Notes: generated by a model from the letters alone, not told the origin. A stretch of DNA of 12,773 nt from Verrucomicrobiota bacterium (GCA_019236035.1 JAFAJU010000603.1:1-12773); one strand, 5' to 3'; positions 1 through 6,497 are shown, numbered from the stretch's first letter. Program-made: numbers and translations.

Positions 1-13
1 TCACAATGTTCAT
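1..13 (-). CDS. 5' end of a tandem copy of the small lipoprotein gene (partial)
   Basis: Only the start codon and the next three codons (M-N-I-V) lie inside the window; the rest is off the left edge. These bases and the upstream region to position 93 match positions 421-513, which hold the start of the complete lipoprotein gene, with four mismatches. The AAAGGAGG ribosome binding site 8 nt before the ATG is also identical. It is therefore read as a second, more downstream copy of the 314-433 gene. Whether the remainder is intact cannot be seen. Confidence 0.55.
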
Positions 14-93
14 CAGTCTCGCCTCCTTTCTTAGCTAGCAGCACATCCGTATTAGGCTGAACGCATCGCGGACACAAATGGATTTTCAGAAAT
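1..93. repeat. Direct repeat, copy 1 (lipoprotein 5' end and promoter region)
   Basis: Positions 1-93 match 421-513 with mismatches only at 57, 63, 66 and 87; similarity stops abruptly at 93/513. The unit period is 420 bp, about one small gene plus its promoter and terminator, which points to a tandem gene duplication. The left end of the repeat is unknown because it coincides with the window edge. Confidence 0.9.
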
Positions 94-261
94 GGAGCGT
101 TTGGCGTTCAAATAGTTGCGCGGCGTGGATACGCAAGAGGCCGAACACCCCACGAATCGACGAATGTCGAACAGCGAACGCTGAACGAAATCGTCTTCTG
201 CTGATTGGCGGCGCTCGAACCGATCAAGGGTCAAGAGGTGACCGCGGTGCCAACAGAAAAG

Positions 262-287
262 CCCGCCCCAGAACCAACTGAGGCGGG
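262..287 (-). terminator. Rho-independent terminator of the small lipoprotein gene
   Basis: On the minus strand a 10-bp stem (CCCGCCTCAG with CTGGGGCGGG, one G-T wobble) encloses a 6-nt loop TTGGTT. It is followed by a short T tract (GCTTTTCTGTT, complement of 251-261). It lies about 27 nt past the stop codon of the lipoprotein gene at 314, the expected place for its terminator. Confidence 0.75.
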
Positions 288-313
288 TACAAATCCTCCG
301 ATATTTCGAGACC

Positions 314-433
314 TTACTTTCCGGTCGGAGCCGGCGGTGGTGGCGGGGGTGGTGGCTCCTTCTTAGCGCAGGCAGAAACGCCCAGCACCGCAGCGGCCAA
401 AGCCACTAAAGCGAAATATTTCACAATGTTCAT
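314..433 (-). CDS. Small proline-rich lipoprotein (39 aa)
   Basis: A 39-residue protein made of a type II (lipoprotein) signal peptide and a very short tail. After M-N-I-V-K comes a hydrophobic stretch (about residues 6-20) ending in the lipobox V-S-A-C, with Cys22 as the likely lipidated residue. The mature part is only A-K-K-E, a run of eight prolines, and A-P-T-G-K. The start is well supported: AAAGGAGG sits 8 nt before the ATG, the best ribosome binding site in the window. A promoter-like element lies upstream and an intrinsic terminator downstream, so it is probably a monocistronic, well expressed gene. In architecture it resembles entericidin-type small lipoproteins, but I see no sequence match strong enough to name it. 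A tandem copy begins at position 13. It should be exported and anchored in a membrane; its role is unknown. Confidence 0.85.
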   Translation of the reverse strand: MNIVKYFALVALAAAVLGVSACAKKEPPPPPPPPAPTGK

Positions 434-513
434 CAGTCTCGCCTCCTTTCTTAGCTAGCAGCACATCCGTATTAGGTTGAACACAGCGCGGACACAAATG
501 GATTTTTAGAAAT
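421..513. repeat. Direct repeat, copy 2 (lipoprotein 5' end and promoter region)
   Basis: Partner of 1-93, with 89 of 93 positions identical. It covers the first 13 bases of the complete lipoprotein gene, its ribosome binding site and its presumed promoter. Three of the four differences (477, 483, 486) fall in the spacer between the proposed -10 and -35 boxes. Confidence 0.9.
469..497 (-). promoter_or_regulatory. Candidate sigma-70-type promoter of the small lipoprotein gene
   Basis: Reading the minus strand, TTGTGT (492-497) and TAATAC (469-474) are separated by exactly 17 nt, with the -10 box 35 nt before the ATG. Each hexamer matches consensus at only 3 of 6 positions. The support is that both boxes are identical in the two repeat copies while differences gather in the spacer. 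The equivalent element of copy 1 is at 49-77. Confidence 0.4.
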
Positions 514-583
514 TCGTTCGACCGCGAATCTGGATAATGTTGACTTCTTCAGAAACACGCCAGCCAGACAGAGGTTTCATTTT

Positions 584-1033
584 TTATCCAACAATCTCGA
601 CCAGCGCGCCAACTTCAACCAGATCGAATAGCTCAATGATGTCCGCGTCGCGCATGCGGATACACCCGTGGCTGGACGCTTGTCCGATGGACTCTTCGTG
701 ATTAGTGCCGTGGATGTAGATGTAACGGTCTTTGGTATTGGCATTGTTTTCGTCGAGGCCATCAAGCCAAAGAATCCGAGAGGTGATCAAATCCGACTCC
801 GCTGACCTGTCAACAGGATCAGCAATCGGCCGTCTCCCCTTAAATACAGTGCCAATCGGTGCCTCGCCGCCTATCTTTTCAACAATACGAAACCGACCCG
901 TAGGAGTCTTCCGGCTGCCGGTTTCAAACCCAAGCCCAAATCGGGATGTGGAGATGGAGGCGGCAAAGACCAATTCGTCGTCACGAAGTAGATTCAGAGA
1001 CTGGGTTTGGCTATCAATGACGATCTTGTGCAC
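584..1033 (-). CDS. YkuD-domain L,D-transpeptidase (ErfK/YbiS/YcfS/YnhG family)
   Basis: Predicted L,D-transpeptidase, the family that cleaves tetrapeptide stems and forms 3-3 peptidoglycan crosslinks or attaches proteins to the wall. The YkuD domain fills the protein. The signature is near the C-terminus: YIYIHGT followed by SSHGCIRM, with the catalytic Cys at residue 124 and the paired His at 122 (numbering from the GTG at 1033). The central KTPTGRFRI stretch is also typical. I chose GTG at 1033 (149 aa) because the domain starts immediately after it and the gene then does not overlap asd. The longer frame from a GTG at 1084 would overlap the divergent asd start by 18 bp. Neither start gives a signal peptide, which is odd for an enzyme acting outside the cytoplasmic membrane. 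No terminator is evident in the 150 bp before the lipoprotein gene. Confidence 0.88.
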   Translation of the reverse strand: MHKIVIDSQTQSLNLLRDDELVFAASISTSRFGLGFETGSRKTPTGRFRIVEKIGGEAPIGTVFKGRRPIADPVDRSAESDLITSRILWLDGLDENNANTKDRYIYIHGTNHEESIGQASSHGCIRMRDADIIELFDLVEVGALVEIVG

Positions 1034-1066
1034 AGTTATTTTCCAGCCTAGAGTAGCGCCGTTTTC

Positions 1067-2071
1067 ATGAGTAATGGATCTCACGTAGCAATCGTTGGAG
1101 CTACTGGCGCCGTTGGGACGGAGCTCATTCAGCTTCTGGAACAGCGAGAGTTCCCGGTGCGAGAACTCAAGCTGCTTGCCAGCCCTAAGTCTGCGGGCAA
1201 AGTCCTCAAATTCAAGGGTGAAGATATCCGGGTCGAAACTCTTTCGGACAGTTCATTCAAGCGGGTCGATACTGCACTGTTTAGCGCCGGGGGCAGTACG
1301 TCGAGGGAGTACGCGAAGTTCGCCGCCGGCGCCGGAGCGGTTGTAATCGATAATTCTTCGGCTTTCCGAATGGAGGCCGACGTTCCTCTGGTGGTGCCTG
1401 AGATCAACCCGGCCGACATCCAAAAACATCGCGGCATCATCGCTAACCCTAACTGCACGACCATCATCGTACTGATGGCGCTTTATCCGTTGCACCTGGC
1501 CTTTCGTGTAAAGCGGGCGATCGCTTCCAGTTACCAGGCAGTGTCAGGCGCAGGCGCTAAGGCCATTCACGAACTATCAGTTCAATCCAAATCATTCTGC
1601 TCCGGAGAGCCGGTGAGCCCGGAGGTTTTTCCGCACCCGATCGCTTTTAACGTGTTACCTCAGGTGGATGTCTTTCTCGACGGCGGCTACACCAAAGAGG
1701 AACAGAAGTTTGTGAACGAGAGCCGGAAGATTATGCATCATCCGACGTTTCGGGCATCCATAACTTGCGTGCGGGTTCCCGTTTTCCGTGCGCATTCGGT
1801 GGCCGTGCACGCAGAATTTGAACAACCGGTATCAATCGATCGTGCCCGGGACGCTTTGAAGAACTTTGAAGGCCTGGAGCTCGTAGACGATCCGAGCTCG
1901 AACAAGTATCCGATGCCAATCTCAGCGGCTGGAAAAGATAAGTGCCAGGTAGGTCGACTTAGGGTGGACTCTGCTTGGGACAACGGGCTGGCTTTCTGGG
2001 TTTGTGGCGACCAGCTTTTGAAAGGCGCCGCCTTGAACGCAGTGCAGATTGCAGAGCTGCTTACGAAATAA
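1067..2071 (+). CDS. asd: Aspartate-semialdehyde dehydrogenase
   Basis: Converts L-aspartyl-4-phosphate to L-aspartate semialdehyde with NADPH. This is the branch-point step to lysine and diaminopimelate, threonine and methionine, and so also supplies peptidoglycan precursor. It is cytosolic. The 334-aa length is normal. The N-terminal Rossmann motif is GATGAVG (residues 11-17). The catalytic Cys130 lies in NPNCTTI, Gln157 in YQAVSGAGAKA, and the catalytic His243 in FRAHSVAVH. The C-terminal helix (GDQLLKGAALNAVQIAELL) is the usual one. The ATG at 1067 is the only reasonable start because the nucleotide-binding strand begins a few residues later; no good Shine-Dalgarno precedes it. It diverges from the L,D-transpeptidase gene with at most about 33 bp between them, so the two promoters must overlap or lie inside the neighbouring reading frames. 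Confidence 0.97.
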   Translation: MSNGSHVAIVGATGAVGTELIQLLEQREFPVRELKLLASPKSAGKVLKFKGEDIRVETLSDSSFKRVDTALFSAGGSTSREYAKFAAGAGAVVIDNSSAFRMEADVPLVVPEINPADIQKHRGIIANPNCTTIIVLMALYPLHLAFRVKRAIASSYQAVSGAGAKAIHELSVQSKSFCSGEPVSPEVFPHPIAFNVLPQVDVFLDGGYTKEEQKFVNESRKIMHHPTFRASITCVRVPVFRAHSVAVHAEFEQPVSIDRARDALKNFEGLELVDDPSSNKYPMPISAAGKDKCQVGRLRVDSAWDNGLAFWVCGDQLLKGAALNAVQIAELLTK

Positions 2072-2325
2072 GACGCTCGCAAGGGGTAAGGTAGCACGGG
2101 CATCCTGCCTGTCGGCTGCGTCGCGTGGCGACGTGAATCCGGCTTGGTGCCTAGATGTCTGTCTGATTTTACCTACAGGCTCCTAGGCTACTTTGGCATC
2201 AGCAACGCTCGATCGGGCGTGAGCGAGGTCGGGCGCTAGCGTGCACGAAACCGCCGCCAAATCTCGCAATATCCAGAAAATTCCCTTGCAATCGGGCAAT
2301 CTATCATGCATGCTCATGCACAATC
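2072..2325. other. Intergenic region between asd and the DeoR-type regulator
   Basis: No gene is seen in these 254 bp. The region holds a degenerate copy of the GC-rich palindrome (2096-2112) and, at its right end, three TCATG repeats at 10-bp steps that run into the regulator start. I found no convincing terminator for asd and no clear -35/-10 pair. Confidence 0.6.
2096..2112. repeat. GC-rich palindrome, degenerate copy
   Basis: ACGGGCA, loop TCC, TGCCTGT: a 7-bp stem with one G-T wobble. It is the same size and layout as the hairpins at 4337, 4464 and 9562, whose core is ACGGGCG / CGCCCGT. It lies 25 bp after asd but has no following T run, so it is not a good terminator. Confidence 0.55.
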
Positions 2326-2333
2326 ATGAATGC
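2304..2333. promoter_or_regulatory. Three TCATG repeats at exact 10-bp spacing over the regulator start; candidate operator
   Basis: TCATGCATGC, TCATGCACAA and TCATGAATGC follow one another directly, with TCATG at 2304, 2314 and 2324. The last contains the ATG of the DeoR-type gene (2326). Repeats on one helix face over a start codon are a plausible site for autorepression, which DeoR-family repressors often show, but this is inference from spacing alone. Confidence 0.35.
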
Positions 2334-3105
2334 AGAGGCTTTGTCGAATGTCGACGAGATTTTTCCAAGCCAGCGGCGGCAGAAGATTCTGGGGGTTCTG
2401 CGGGAGGAAGGAAAGGTGGTGGCGGCCGAATTGGCGTCCCGGCTGAAGGTCTCCATCGACACGATCCGGCGCGACTTGAACCAACTTGCGCAGGAGGGCC
2501 TTGTGCAGAGGGTCCACGGCGGAGGATTGCCGGCTTCGCCCGCTCTCAGCCCGGTGCTTCAGCGGCAATTCAATGATCGAGATAAAAAACAAGTAGTCGC
2601 GGAAAAAGCCGTACAACTCATTCAAAACGGGACAGTTATATTTCTGGACTGTGGCACAACCGCCGTGGAGGTCGCTCGTGCGGTTGATCCCAACGTTCGG
2701 TTCACGGTAATTACCCACAGCCCCAGGGCCGCCCTGACTCTCGCTGAAAATGCCAGCGAAGCTGAAATTATTTTGCTCGGCGGCCGCGTTGACCCTCACG
2801 AGCTGGTCACGTTGAGTCCCTCAACTGTCACGGAGATTCGGAAGTTCCGCGCAGATCTGTTTTTGATGGGCATTTGTAGCATCCATCCAAGCGTGGGAAT
2901 CACCTGCCGGACGCTTGAAGACCTCGAGTTGAAACGGGCTATGGCGGATGCTAGCGCCGAGATTGCCGCTCTGGCAACGGCGGAGAAGCTGGGTACGGCT
3001 GCGCCAATGGTGCTCGGACCTGTCTCCCTGCTGCGGTACCTCGTTACCGATGCAACCGCCGAAATGGTGCGAGATTATGCACGTTTCGGTGTCTCAATCC
3101 TTTAA
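2326..3105 (+). CDS. DeoR-family transcriptional regulator
   Basis: A 259-aa regulator of the DeoR/GlpR type. These usually repress sugar or nucleoside genes and are released by a phosphorylated sugar. The N-terminal winged helix-turn-helix spans about residues 17-72: RRQKILGVL, then the recognition helix near SIDTIRRDL (43-51) and the family's conserved QRVHGGG turn (61-67). The C-terminal DeoRC effector domain follows, with the phosphate-binding DCGTT at 108-112 and ILLGGR further on. Length is typical. The start at 2326 lies near an uncommon ~16-residue N-terminal extension before the helix-turn-helix, has no clear Shine-Dalgarno and overlaps the TCATG repeats. Only 11 bp separate its stop from the MFS gene, so the two are probably cotranscribed and the regulator likely controls that transporter. 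The effector is unknown. Confidence 0.93.
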   Translation: MNAEALSNVDEIFPSQRRQKILGVLREEGKVVAAELASRLKVSIDTIRRDLNQLAQEGLVQRVHGGGLPASPALSPVLQRQFNDRDKKQVVAEKAVQLIQNGTVIFLDCGTTAVEVARAVDPNVRFTVITHSPRAALTLAENASEAEIILLGGRVDPHELVTLSPSTVTEIRKFRADLFLMGICSIHPSVGITCRTLEDLELKRAMADASAEIAALATAEKLGTAAPMVLGPVSLLRYLVTDATAEMVRDYARFGVSIL

Positions 3106-3116
3106 GCCGTCCAACG

Positions 3117-4319
3117 ATGCTGATTACATCTGTTCCCAAGCCGGTCGTTCCCAGGAGGGCCAGAGCCACAATTTTTCTGGCCTTCTTTGCAAACGGGTTT
3201 CTTTCCACCACTTGGGTGGTGCACATCCCCAGGATAAAAGCTTTACTCGGTCTGAGCGACGGCGGATTGGGACTTTGTCTTTGGGCGGCGACGCTTGGAT
3301 TGTTCCTCGGTATGACCCTGGGGGGTTGGATCGTTGACCACTACCACAGCCAATTCGTGACTGGCGTTGCCGGTCTTTCTCTTGGCCTTGCAACCATTCT
3401 GGCGGTTGTCAGCACCAGCTGGCCTGCGCTTGTGCTATCGCTGGTTCCATTCGGTTTCTTTAACGGACTGATGGACGTTTCGATGAACAGTCAGGCCGCT
3501 GCGTTTGAGCAGCGGACAAGACGCGCCGTAATGTCTTCTTTTCATGCCTTCTTCAGTCTGGGGGGATTGACCGGCACATTGTTCGGGGCGGCTTTGCTTG
3601 CCGCAAACTGGCCCGTGTCGGTCCATGTCTTGATCGCAGCGGTTCCGTTCATGATAGGGGGCTGTTTTATGTACCGAGGACTGATCCCGGAGGAGCGACG
3701 TCGGCACCCGCAAAGGTTCTTCGTTAGTATCCCGACCAGGAATTTACTCCCACTGGCGAGCATGGCTTTTGTGTTCTTCCTGGCTGAGGGAGCGGTATTT
3801 GACTGGTCTGGAGTATTCCTCAAGACAGAGCTCGGAGTCGATATTTCTGCGGCGGGTATCGGTTACGCCGCTTTTTCTCTGCTCATGGCGAGCATCAGGT
3901 TCTCCGGCGACTATTGGGTTGCCCGCTTTGGGCGTTTTGCCGTTTTTGTAGTAGGCGCTATTGTCGGTGCGGCGGGTCTGCTGGTTGCCTGTCTGGGTCG
4001 AAATTACGTGATATCGGTGGCCGGTTTCGGCCTGGTAGGAGTTGGGCTTGCGAATTGTATTCCGTTGATTTTTTCGGCCGCAGCGCGACAGAGCGAAGTT
4101 AACTTTGGTCGGGCGATCGCTTCGGTGGCGTCGGCCGGGTATTTTGGTCTTTTCGCCGGACCACCGATTATCGGGTCAATTGCCCAGGTGATCGGATTGC
4201 AGAGGGCGCTGTTGCTGGTGGCCGGCGCGGTCATGCTGACCCTGTTCCTGGCCAAGAGCGGCCTCAGGCCTTCTGCTAAAGCGGCTCAAGTCGGTGAAAA
4301 TGCGCAGATGGAAGGGTAG
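3117..4319 (+). CDS. MFS transporter, YbjJ-like
   Basis: A 400-aa integral membrane protein of the major facilitator superfamily, with about 12 hydrophobic segments in two halves joined by a basic loop near residues 190-208 (EERRRHPQRF). The loop after the second helix has the motif-A-like GGWIVDHYHSQ. Segments recalling the E. coli YbjJ / fucose-permease-like branch are FFNGLMDVSMNSQA, SSFHAFFSLGG and FLAEGAVFDWSGVFL. The substrate is not evident. The adjacent DeoR-type regulator suggests a sugar or related metabolite, but that is context only, and YbjJ-type proteins have no agreed substrate that I can cite. The ATG at 3117 is the only sensible start, directly before the first helix, with a short basic leader (PRRARA). 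No clear ribosome binding site is present, so translation may be coupled to the regulator. A hairpin at 4337 may end the transcript. Confidence 0.9.
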   Translation: MLITSVPKPVVPRRARATIFLAFFANGFLSTTWVVHIPRIKALLGLSDGGLGLCLWAATLGLFLGMTLGGWIVDHYHSQFVTGVAGLSLGLATILAVVSTSWPALVLSLVPFGFFNGLMDVSMNSQAAAFEQRTRRAVMSSFHAFFSLGGLTGTLFGAALLAANWPVSVHVLIAAVPFMIGGCFMYRGLIPEERRRHPQRFFVSIPTRNLLPLASMAFVFFLAEGAVFDWSGVFLKTELGVDISAAGIGYAAFSLLMASIRFSGDYWVARFGRFAVFVVGAIVGAAGLLVACLGRNYVISVAGFGLVGVGLANCIPLIFSAAARQSEVNFGRAIASVASAGYFGLFAGPPIIGSIAQVIGLQRALLLVAGAVMLTLFLAKSGLRPSAKAAQVGENAQMEG

Positions 4320-4336
4320 GGGCGCTCCCAACGTGG

Positions 4337-4355
4337 CATGGGCGTCTCGCCCGTG
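4337..4355 (+). terminator. GC-rich hairpin after the MFS gene, possible terminator
   Basis: CATGGGCG, loop TCT, CGCCCGTG forms an 8-bp stem with one wobble, 18 bp past the MFS stop, followed by AATTTTA. It belongs to the same palindrome family as 4464-4480 and 9562-9578, so it may be an inserted repeat serving as a terminator. The T tract is short. Confidence 0.45.
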
Positions 4356-4387
4356 AATTTTACCCTAAACGCCGAAGTTGAGAAGTC

Positions 4388-4446
4388 GTGCTCGTACTCG
4401 TCCTCGATCTGGTGGATTCCTACAGATCGAGCACGAGCACGAGCAT
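4388..4446. repeat. Long inverted repeat made of CTCGTG-like hexamers
   Basis: Arms 4388-4411 and 4423-4446 are complementary over 24 positions with 3 mismatches and enclose an 11-nt loop (GTGGATTCCTA). The outer part of each arm is an array of imperfect hexamers (CTCGTA, CTCGTC on the left; GAGCAC, GAGCAC, GAGCAT on the right); the inner part is CTCGATCTG / CAGATCGAG. It is a strong hairpin on either strand but lacks a T tract, so it is more like a REP/MITE-type element than a simple terminator. Confidence 0.85.
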
Positions 4447-4463
4447 GATTCCCCTAAACAGAA

Positions 4464-4480
4464 ACGGGCGGGACGCCCGT
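4464..4480 (-). terminator. GC-rich hairpin after the S9 peptidase gene, possible terminator
   Basis: On the minus strand ACGGGCG, loop TCC, CGCCCGT is a perfect 7-bp stem 13 bp past the peptidase stop, followed by TTCTGTTTAG. The position and T-rich tail fit a terminator for the minus-strand peptidase. The core is identical to the hairpin at 9562-9578. Confidence 0.5.
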
Positions 4481-4492
4481 GCTACAGTGACC

Positions 4493-6394
4493 CTAAGATT
4501 TCGAACTCGAAATGAGATGCTTGGCCAAAAAGCTCTCCATCGCCTCGTAGAACGAAAAGCGATTTTCCTCGTTGTGAAAACCATGGCCCTCGTTTTCCTT
4601 CACCATGTATTCCACATCTATTCCGCGCTTTTTCAGAGCGTTCACGATCTGATTCGACTCGTCGATGTTAACCCGCGGATCTTTGGCGCCCTGGGCGACG
4701 AACAGGGGCGCTTTGATCCTGTCGGCGTTCAAAGCCGGGGAATTTTCCTCGAATAGCGCCTTGTCTTTCTCGGGGTTGCCGACCATTTCGTACATCATGT
4801 CCAGAAAAGGCTTCCAATACGGCGGCACCGTTTTCATGAAGGTGAAGAGGTTCGAGACGCCGACATAATCGACGCCGGCTGCGTACAAATCGGGAGTCTT
4901 GGTGAGACCTTCAAGAACAGCATAACCGCCATAGCTACCACCATAGATTGCGACCCGCTTCGGATCGGCTATACCTTGATCAATCAACCATTTTACGCCG
5001 TCGGTAATATCGTCCTGCATGCTCTGCCCCCACTGCTTGAAACCTGCCTCCCAAAAGTTGCGGCCGTAACCGGTAGAACCGCGGTAATTCATTTGGAGGA
5101 CCCCGAATCCCCGATTGGCCAGAAATTGCACTTCCGGGTTAAAGCCCCATTCATCTCGAACCCATGGGCCCCCGTGCGGGTTGACCACAATGGGCAGATC
5201 CTTGGCTGGTTTGCCCTTGGGCAGAGTGAGGTAACCATGGATGATCAGACCGTCCCTCGATTTGTACTCGATCGGCTTCATCTCGGTTAACTGGTCCTCT
5301 TTTAACCACGGATTTCGGTCCGCGAGTTTGGTCAGTTTGCCGGAATTCGCCTCGTATAGGTAAAATGATCCTAGCGACCGGTCGGTAATGGTACGAACGA
5401 CGAACGTGTCCTCGGCTTTGTTGGAAGAGACAACGTAGACGTCATATCCCGGTAGTTTGCCTTCCAGGGTCTTATAAAGCTGTTCGGCTACCGGGTCGAA
5501 AAACTTCTTTTCTTCTTTCCAAGTGGTGTAACTCGCTGACGTAATCACTTTGCGCTTTTTCGAATAGTGCAGATCGGAGACGTCGACTTCCGGATGGTCA
5601 AACAGGACGTTCGTCTCTTTTCCGGTTTCTGGGTCGAATTCGACTATGGCGGCTTTGTCGCGGCCAATGTTTGACACGCCATAAAGATCTTTGTTGTCGA
5701 ACGTGAAAAACTGAGGGGTGAAAGTCTCTTTGAAATTTGTGGTGATGACCGGTTTCCAGGCGTCTTGCTCGGTCTTGCGGTAGAGCAACGTGGTGTTGAC
5801 GCCGTCTGTGGTGGTGGCAACTCGGATATTGCCGGCATGGTCGGTTGTCCAGGACGATATGTTGCCGGGGTTCTCGGCAATCAGTTTCAAGTTACCCGTC
5901 TCAATGTTTAGCCGGTAGGCGTCAAAGACTTCCTTGTTCCGCTGGTTGAGGCCGATGATCAAGTCGGTCGGGTCATCCTCGAGATCATCGATCATCTCTG
6001 CTCTGACGCCTTCGAATGGCGTCAGGTCTCGCGAGCCGCTGCCATCACTCTGGGCGACATAGACGTGATAGTTTTCGTCTCCCCCGTTGTCCTTAAGGTA
6101 CAAAACATATTTGTCTCCCTTCCAGAAGAAGCCGCGAATGTCCCGGTCCTTGACGTTCGTGATCTGTTTGGCCTCTCCACCCGATTTCGGTTGTACCCAA
6201 ACGTTCAAACGGTGATCAACAGGTTTCAGAAACCCGATCAACTCACCGCTGGGCGAGACCTCGTATCCGGTTGTTTCAGGATTCCGGAAAAAGTCCCGCA
6301 GTGGAATTATCGGAGGAACACTGTCTTCGGCTTGGGACGATGTGAGGATCAACATAAACGAGATCAGACTGCTTAAGATATTCTTCATGCGCAC
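4493..6394 (-). CDS. Secreted S9-family peptidase (prolyl oligopeptidase / acylaminoacyl-peptidase type)
   Basis: A serine peptidase of family S9 that should hydrolyse oligopeptides outside the cytoplasm. Residues 1-22 form a Sec signal peptide ending S-S-Q-A. Next comes a beta-propeller-like region (about 25-370), with WD-like units such as GEAKQITNVKDRDI and YHVYVAQSDG. The C-terminal alpha/beta-hydrolase domain (about 375-633) follows. The oxyanion segment is NPHGGPWVRDEWGF. Catalytic residues read as Ser487 in YGGSYGGYAV, Asp572 in GAKDPRVN and His604 in NEGHGFHNEENR. At 633 aa it is full length. Two starts are possible: the GTG at 6394 with AAGGA 9 nt upstream, or the ATG at 6388; both keep the signal peptide. 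It diverges from the metal-uptake operon and is convergent with the MFS gene, with no functional link evident to either. A cytosolic acylaminoacyl peptidase is unlikely given the leader. Exact specificity cannot be read. Confidence 0.95.
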   Translation of the reverse strand: MRMKNILSSLISFMLILTSSQAEDSVPPIIPLRDFFRNPETTGYEVSPSGELIGFLKPVDHRLNVWVQPKSGGEAKQITNVKDRDIRGFFWKGDKYVLYLKDNGGDENYHVYVAQSDGSGSRDLTPFEGVRAEMIDDLEDDPTDLIIGLNQRNKEVFDAYRLNIETGNLKLIAENPGNISSWTTDHAGNIRVATTTDGVNTTLLYRKTEQDAWKPVITTNFKETFTPQFFTFDNKDLYGVSNIGRDKAAIVEFDPETGKETNVLFDHPEVDVSDLHYSKKRKVITSASYTTWKEEKKFFDPVAEQLYKTLEGKLPGYDVYVVSSNKAEDTFVVRTITDRSLGSFYLYEANSGKLTKLADRNPWLKEDQLTEMKPIEYKSRDGLIIHGYLTLPKGKPAKDLPIVVNPHGGPWVRDEWGFNPEVQFLANRGFGVLQMNYRGSTGYGRNFWEAGFKQWGQSMQDDITDGVKWLIDQGIADPKRVAIYGGSYGGYAVLEGLTKTPDLYAAGVDYVGVSNLFTFMKTVPPYWKPFLDMMYEMVGNPEKDKALFEENSPALNADRIKAPLFVAQGAKDPRVNIDESNQIVNALKKRGIDVEYMVKENEGHGFHNEENRFSFYEAMESFLAKHLISSSKS

Positions 6395-6453
6395 TTCGAA
6401 AAATCCTTAGCACGGTAGAAGCGGAAACGCCAACGCGGCTCGAGAAACAATTC

Positions 6454-6474
6454 TATTGCAAATTGGTTGCAGTA
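6454..6474. promoter_or_regulatory. 21-bp palindrome before the metal-uptake operon; candidate metal-sensor operator
   Basis: Arms TATTGCAA (6454-6461) and TTGCAGTA (6467-6474) are inverted repeats with one mismatch around the spacer ATTGG. The 3' end is 23 bp before the ATG of the metal-binding protein. The size and AT-rich palindromic form suit a dimeric Fur/Zur- or MntR-type repressor, the usual control of such operons. The motif does not match the enterobacterial or Bacillus Zur boxes I know, so the cognate regulator is unknown. No regulator gene of that type is in the window. Confidence 0.45.
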
Positions 6475-6497
6475 ATCGAACTGTCTCGGTTAACCCT

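Larger units (their letters stand above)
4320..4492. other. Convergent intergenic region with three hairpins
   Basis: This 173-bp gap between the convergent MFS and peptidase genes holds, left to right, a GC palindrome (4337-4355), a long CTCGTG-rich hairpin (4388-4446) and another GC palindrome (4464-4480). No credible gene is seen; the open frame across it on the plus strand runs into the peptidase gene and is low-complexity at its start. Confidence 0.8.

Noticed and set aside
551..577. Possible hairpin after the L,D-transpeptidase (GAAAC ... GTTTC)
   Set aside because: Only a 5-bp stem with a 17-nt loop; too weak to call a terminator.
732..1070. Open frame of 112 codons on the plus strand opposite the L,D-transpeptidase
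   Set aside because: It is the complement of a gene with an intact YkuD motif and shows no domain or membrane pattern of its own.
2314..2799. Open frame of 161 codons on the minus strand opposite the DeoR-type gene
   Set aside because: Shadow of a clearly recognised regulator; no recognisable motif in the translated product.
4388..4756. Open frame of 122 codons on the plus strand
   Set aside because: It begins in the hexamer hairpin and continues antisense through the conserved C-terminal part of the S9 peptidase.
6456..6497. Upstream TTG start for the metal-binding protein
   Set aside because: It would put 14 polar residues before a clear signal peptide and start inside the proposed operator palindrome.
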